Positions 5,791 to 9,945 of a DNA stretch of 9,945 bases are shown one piece after another. Every line of letters starts with the position of its first letter. The stretch's first letter is position 1. A program made the position numbers and the translations under genes. Origin of the DNA: JAZQQB01 sp045628865. GTDB taxonomy: Bacteria > Bacillota > Clostridia > Lachnospirales > Lachnospiraceae. The notes beneath the pieces were generated by a model. It did not search any database. It was not told the DNA's origin and was given only the letters and a program-made list of their open reading frames with translations. Location: contig JAZQQB010000079.1 of the NCBI GenBank assembly GCA_045628865.1, positions 1 through 9,945 on the forward strand. Direction: 5' to 3'.

Positions 5791-6695
5791 TGCAAGAAGC
5801 AGTCCTCCTGATGTCTGTGGGGGCAAAAAGCACCTCTTCCATGGCAAAAGTTATTCCCTCGAAATGCACCACATCTCCCACATGATTTCGATTTCTCTGA
5901 CCTGCCGCAGTATATAAAAATTCATCAGCACATCTGATAGCTCCTGGCAAAACCGGCACATCTTTTGCCTTGATCTTACAGGATAATCTCCCCGCCATCA
6001 TCTCATGAAGATGGCCCAAAAAGCTAAAGCCCCTTACATCCGTACAAGCATTTACCCTGTACTTTCTACTGATCTTAGCAGCATCCTTATTCAACATACA
6101 CATGGACGCTATGGCTGCCTCAAGCTCCTCAGGCTTCGCTTCTTCAACCCTATTTGCAGAACAGATCAGTCCCACACCAAGAGGCTTTGTAAGAATGAGT
6201 ATATCCTGTTCCTTCGCCGTATCATTGGCATAAAGCTTTTTCGGATCAACCACTCCAGTAACGGAAAGTCCATATTTTACCCCGGTGTCATTGATGGAAT
6301 GCCCACCAGCTAAAATACCCCCGGACTCCTTCACCTTTTCAAGCCCCCCTTAGGATTTCTCCTAAAATATTAAGATCCATCTGTTCTGGAAAACAAACAA
6401 TATTGAGTGCTGTCTTCACTTCGCCACCCACGGCATATACATCACTCAAAGCATTGGCTGCTGCAATCTTGCCAAAGGTATAAGGATCATCAATCATCGG
6501 CGGGAAAAAATCCAGAGTCTGTACAATCGCCAAATCCTCATTGATCTGATAAACTGCCGCATCATCCTTACTATCAAATCCAACCAAAAGATTCTCATCC
6601 CTGTCCTGCTTAGGAAGCCTGTCCAAAATTCTCTCTAATACACCGGCTCCCAGCTTTGCAGTACAGCCCCCGCCTGTACAAAAATCTCCTGCCAA
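5768..6695 (-). pseudogene. selD: Selenide, water dikinase SelD, frameshifted and C-terminally truncated
   Basis: SelD makes selenophosphate from selenide and ATP. The gene starts at TTG (6693-6695) with AGGAGG seven bases upstream. The N-terminal part has GGGCTAKLGAGV with cysteine and lysine in the catalytic CxxK arrangement (cysteine, not selenocysteine), DSKDDAAVY, and ALSDVYAVGGEVKTALN. A G6 run at 6344-6349 shifts the frame after EILRG; downstream it resumes as LEKVKESGGILAGGHS. DVRGFSFLGHLHEM carries arginine and serine where the family has DVTGFGFLGH. A C5 run (5819-5823) breaks the final LFAPQTSGGLLLAV motif, and about 40 further residues are replaced by the start of yedF. No selA or selB is visible; orphan SelD with YqeB, YqeC and XdhC is the known mark of selenium-dependent molybdenum hydroxylases. 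Confidence 0.9.
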
Positions 6696-6760
6696 ATGAA
6701 AACCTCCTTTCTAAAAATCTATATCCAAAAAATCCCTTTTTCTAAACTCACAATAGAAAC

Positions 6761-7437
6761 CTACGTAATCCCCGCTTCAAAAAGTTGCTCTTTGATCTTT
6801 AAAGCCAACTCATAATAGCCTTCATCATCACACTGATTAAGAACCACGTGATAATCCCGATCACCTACATTTTTTCTTCCTGCAAGATCACTTGCTGCAA
6901 TCTTTGCCATATCAGATACTGTAAGAATTTCATCCTTATTTTTACCGAGAAACTGGCAGGTTTCCTCCACCCGAAAACAGCCCTCTGCAATTTTTTTCTC
7001 TAAAGAGGACATTCCTAGTACCTCTATCACAAGATCCGTACTTTCAAGGATTACCGGTTCCTTCTTAGACGGAACCTTACAGGACATTCCCTTGGCCCCA
7101 TCCGATTCCAACAAACACACATCTGCCAGGTTCATATACTCCTGTAACTTTTCCACAGAAAGCATGGAAAGCTTTCCATTCCATTCTCACTATGAAACTC
7201 TCCCACAACGCCATACGTTCCATTTTTCCAAAATGCTTCCAGCTCTTTTCTTGAAGATGCATAGTGATCCCTTGGTTTAAAAATATGGGTGGTGGTTGAA
7301 ACCAGGACCCGAAATCCCTTATCCGAATAAATTTCTGCGAGCAAATGAAGCAGGGAGCTTTTGCCCCCTGCCCCAACAATGCTGATGACTTTTTTATGAT
7401 TGTCCATATCCTTTAAAAAGGGAAACTCAAAAATCAA
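6761..7437 (-). pseudogene. yqeC: YqeC, putative selenium-dependent hydroxylase accessory protein, frameshifted
   Basis: A P-loop protein of the selenium-dependent molybdenum hydroxylase cluster. The TTG start at 7435-7437 follows GGAG by six bases. The N-terminal part holds VISIVGAGGKSSLLHLL (Walker-type loop, serine where threonine is usual) and RVLVSTTTHIF. The C-terminal part (6761-7165) holds ADVCLLESDGAKG, EPVI, and VVLNQCDD. The break is precise: AATGG is present twice in tandem (7176-7185). Removing one copy gives HSENGKLSMLSVEKLQ in one frame and a protein of about 223 residues, normal for the family. It is the first gene after the promoter at 7521-7549. Apart from the duplication it is the best preserved member of the cluster. 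Confidence 0.88.
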
Positions 7438-7520
7438 AATAATCTCCGTTTCACCAGCAAAATTCGAAGTATCCGTCCAGGTGATTTCTCTATTCGTTAT
7501 AGTATTGAAAACACAACGAA

Positions 7521-7549
7521 ATTATAACAAATTAAAGGTGTAAAAACAA
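7521..7549 (-). promoter_or_regulatory. Probable sigma-A promoter of the selenium cluster
   Basis: On the minus strand TTGTTT (7544-7549), a 17-bp spacer and TATAAT (7521-7526) lie about 85 bp before the TTG start of yqeC. The -10 is perfect and the -35 is half matched. It lies within the spacer 7438-7583, which has no gene. A partial inverted repeat (ATTAAAGGTGT near 7531 with ACACCtACCTTTAAT near 7574) could mark the end of the upstream transcript but has no T tract. Confidence 0.55.
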
Positions 7550-7583
7550 TACAACGAATTGCCTAATTCAAGAACACCTACCT

Positions 7584-9945
7584 TTAATTATCATCTGTTA
7601 TGATTTCAGACTCCGTAGAAGCGTCTCCCTTCATAAGCTTCTCGGCATCCTCTTTTAACATATCAACGGTATAATATGGATAAAAGATCACATGTCCCAT
7701 CACGGTCATCGCAAATTGATCACTACCATCCATTGGTATCACACCATTATCTAATGCTAAAACTATCTGGAAATCTTCATCCAAAAAATATGTGTGGAAA
7801 CCACATCGAATAAGATATGGGGAAACACCGCCACCCTTTCTGACATCATCGATCACATAAAAACTACCATCACTTTCCGCAAACACTTCCCCAGTTTCCA
7901 AAGAAATAACCTCATATAAATAATCATGATACTGTACAAGGACCGCATCTTTCTCTGGAATTGCATGGAATTCTAAAATATCATTCTCACCAAAATCAAA
8001 TGTGAGAGTTTCCTCGTTATCCTTCACATATACATATTTTTTATCCGATTTTCTTTCCAATATAAAACTGTTCTCATCAATAATAAGCGAATTCATGCAA
8101 CTATATTGATCACAGTTAAATCTCTCATTCATTTTTCCAGTTTTATATGTAGTAAGATCTAACATCTTGACATCATTAGAATCTCCATAAAACAATTTCC
8201 CATTTATCCTATCAATATTATTAATCTGATCAAATCTGCCAATCTCCTGTTCATGCAAAAGCATGCCAGAAGAAGGATCTAGAATATGAATTGCTTCATC
8301 CCCGAAAACGATCAATTTTCCATTCACAATATCTATCCTCGTTGCAGTAAACTCATAATTCCACAATACATCATTTGTGGTGGTATCCTTTGCTACAACA
8401 AATCCATCTTTATAAGAATAAACTGTCTTTTGATCTTCTGAAAACGCAGTACGAGCCATCGATGAAGATATTTGACATCCTGCAATTTCAGAACGAAGCC
8501 CTCTTTGTGTAGCTGCAATATTTAACAAATTAGATTTTTCTTCATATGTATAATAATGTCCAAAAGCCCTATTCATGTAGGTTAAATCTTTCCCTAATGC
8601 ATTCTCATATAAATAAAACATATCATCCAAAAATATATACCCGTAAGTTCCATTTGCCGTACCGATTGCAAAAAAATCTTTATCTTCAATTGGATCAAAA
8701 TGAATAATCTCACCACCAATTTCTATCAAAGAAATGTCTTTTCCATCCTCCATACCATAAGCATAAATTACATCACCATAAGAAAAACCAACATATTTTT
8801 TTTCTTCATTTATCTTAGCAATGATAAAAGCATTATTAACATGATTCTTACTATCCTCCTGTTTACTCCACAAAAGTTTTCCTGTCTTTGAGTCGTAGCA
8901 AAGAAGTACTACAAAATTTCGACGTTGATCATCACTGTTATTCTTAAGATCACCCAACACATATAACTTATCACCAATATACAAATAGTCTTTTATTTTA
9001 CTTAATTGATCAACTGTCACACAGGATAGAATATCCTTTGTATCAAGATCCAGATCACTGATGTAATAGGTATAATTCCCATCTTTCTGTTCAGATCTAA
9101 CATATGACCAGGAGTTAGTTTCTTTTACATATTTCATACGCTGTAGTGATGAATAATTTAAACATCCTAGGTCTTCATGTGTAGCATACAACTCAATCGT
9201 ATTTGTTTTTATATCATATACATAAACATCCTCATCGATACAAATCAATGCCTTCTTTCTTTCTGGGCATGGTAAAATATAACTTACATCCCATTGACCA
9301 TTATATTCATAAGAATAGGAAAAAACCGATTCTCTCGTTACAAGATTATAAATTTCAAAATACTTTGAAGTACTATAAAAAAACAAATCATCATCCAAAA
9401 AGCAGCTAGTATAAGCAAAAATTTCTCTTCTCCGCTGATCCTCCACTGGCAGTTCCATCATAACCTGCGCAGATTCTGTATTGATCACTGTAATCTTTTT
9501 GGACTCGTCTTCAACCAGTGCATATTTTTTATTTGGTGAAAAATCCATAACTACAATGTCACCATCAAATGTCATCACCTTTTGGCAGAGGGATCTTCTA
9601 CCATATTCATATGCATAAGTCGACCTAAAAAGTGCATTGATTCCCTCTGGTGTTACAGGCATCACAGCTCCCTCTTCATCCTCTGTCACAGACATATAGG
9701 CATATTTTAACGCCATATCACGATTGCCATGTTCCATATAATCCACAGATTTTTCTCCATAGGAAGCAGCAACCTGAGCTGCAATTCTATTATAATGTTC
9801 CTGAAGTTCCTCTTCCTGTTTAGAAACAATCGCTGATTGTTCCTGAATCTCCTCCTGCTGCATCTGCAAGCCGTAATTTTGAGATTCGATTTTTTGATTC
9901 TGCTTCATGATTCGATAACCCTGAAAGCCAGCAATACCGCCAAAC
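7584..9945 (-). CDS. Membrane-anchored beta-propeller protein (WD40/PQQ-like), 5' end outside window
   Basis: The frame is open to the window edge, giving 786 visible residues. Upstream of the first ATG (9906-9908) it reads FGGIAGFQGYRI, which looks like the end of a membrane helix, and that ATG has only a weak ribosome site, so the true start is beyond the window. Next comes a charged coiled coil rich in Q and E (first about 45 residues), a helical stretch with DMALKYAYMSV and TPEGINALFRS like the linker seen before propellers in large signalling proteins, and then repeated blade-like units: VVMDFSPNKKYALV, LLCYDSKTGKLLWSK, AFSEDQKTVYSY, VLWNYEF and AIHILDPSSGMLL. The tail is acidic. The ligand and N-terminal domain are unknown; a TIR, kinase or NTPase domain is common in such architectures but not visible here. 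The frame is clean despite A7 and T8 runs. Confidence 0.85.
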   Translation of the reverse strand, partial: FGGIAGFQGYRIMKQNQKIESQNYGLQMQQEEIQEQSAIVSKQEEELQEHYNRIAAQVAASYGEKSVDYMEHGNRDMALKYAYMSVTEDEEGAVMPVTPEGINALFRSTYAYEYGRRSLCQKVMTFDGDIVVMDFSPNKKYALVEDESKKITVINTESAQVMMELPVEDQRRREIFAYTSCFLDDDLFFYSTSKYFEIYNLVTRESVFSYSYEYNGQWDVSYILPCPERKKALICIDEDVYVYDIKTNTIELYATHEDLGCLNYSSLQRMKYVKETNSWSYVRSEQKDGNYTYYISDLDLDTKDILSCVTVDQLSKIKDYLYIGDKLYVLGDLKNNSDDQRRNFVVLLCYDSKTGKLLWSKQEDSKNHVNNAFIIAKINEEKKYVGFSYGDVIYAYGMEDGKDISLIEIGGEIIHFDPIEDKDFFAIGTANGTYGYIFLDDMFYLYENALGKDLTYMNRAFGHYYTYEEKSNLLNIAATQRGLRSEIAGCQISSSMARTAFSEDQKTVYSYKDGFVVAKDTTTNDVLWNYEFTATRIDIVNGKLIVFGDEAIHILDPSSGMLLHEQEIGRFDQINNIDRINGKLFYGDSNDVKMLDLTTYKTGKMNERFNCDQYSCMNSLIIDENSFILERKSDKKYVYVKDNEETLTFDFGENDILEFHAIPEKDAVLVQYHDYLYEVISLETGEVFAESDGSFYVIDDVRKGGGVSPYLIRCGFHTYFLDEDFQIVLALDNGVIPMDGSDQFAMTVMGHVIFYPYYTVDMLKEDAEKLMKGDASTESEIITDDN

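Noticed and set aside
6005..6313. 102-codon plus-strand open frame
   Set aside because: It is antisense to well-conserved selD sequence.
6640..6695. Selenocysteine codon in SelD
   Set aside because: The catalytic position in GGGCTAK is encoded by TGT, so it is cysteine and no in-frame TGA is involved.
7077..7379. 100-codon minus-strand open frame
   Set aside because: It is an out-of-frame reading across the yqeC frameshift; both true halves of yqeC lie in the other frames.
2511..7437. All frameshifts being sequencing errors
   Set aside because: Longer homopolymers in the neighbouring 7584-9945 gene are read correctly, and deletions, a 5-bp duplication and core substitutions cannot be single-base errors. 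Individual run-length slips could still be errors.

Overview
The window looks like a low-GC Gram-positive anaerobe, most likely a Lachnospiraceae-type Clostridium relative. The grounds are strong AGGAGG-type ribosome sites, some TTG/GTG starts, AT-rich spacers, WXG100 proteins, and a selenium-dependent molybdenum hydroxylase maturation cluster of the kind known from Enterococcus and Clostridia. Every gene I can support is on the minus strand, so transcription runs from right to left.

Right end (7584-9945): a long protein, cut by the window edge, with the end of a membrane segment, a coiled coil and a large beta-propeller of WD40/PQQ-like repeats. Its reading frame is clean.

Middle (2511-7437): remains of an operon in the order yqeC, selD, yedF, a class V cysteine desulfurase, a DUF3343 protein, yqeB and xdhC. 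Its products would move sulfur or selenium and mature a molybdenum hydroxylase. Every member is broken: by +1 or -1 slips in short A, G or C runs, by a 5-bp tandem duplication, and by internal or junction deletions that fuse neighbours. Neighbouring genes with longer homopolymer runs are intact, so I read this as real decay of the whole pathway rather than sequencing error. A YbaK/ProX-type tRNA-editing gene at the end of the operon (1988-2542) is intact.

Left end (1-1972): a WXG100 (Esx-type) locus. Two small secreted-protein genes lie in one unit, and the promoter and 5' end of the second unit reappear at 1-224. Both promoters carry a pair of 14-bp direct repeats exactly 21 bp apart, upstream of a good -10 box with a poor -35. 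This resembles a LytTR-type activator site. The 3' untranslated region of the first unit is full of hairpins, includes a duplicated 49-bp element and ends in an intrinsic terminator. Between the units is a decayed IS200/IS605-type remnant with a characteristic hairpin end.

In short, an active-looking and locally duplicated WXG100 locus under probable dedicated control sits next to a recently dead selenium/molybdenum maturation operon. No RNA gene or CRISPR array was seen.
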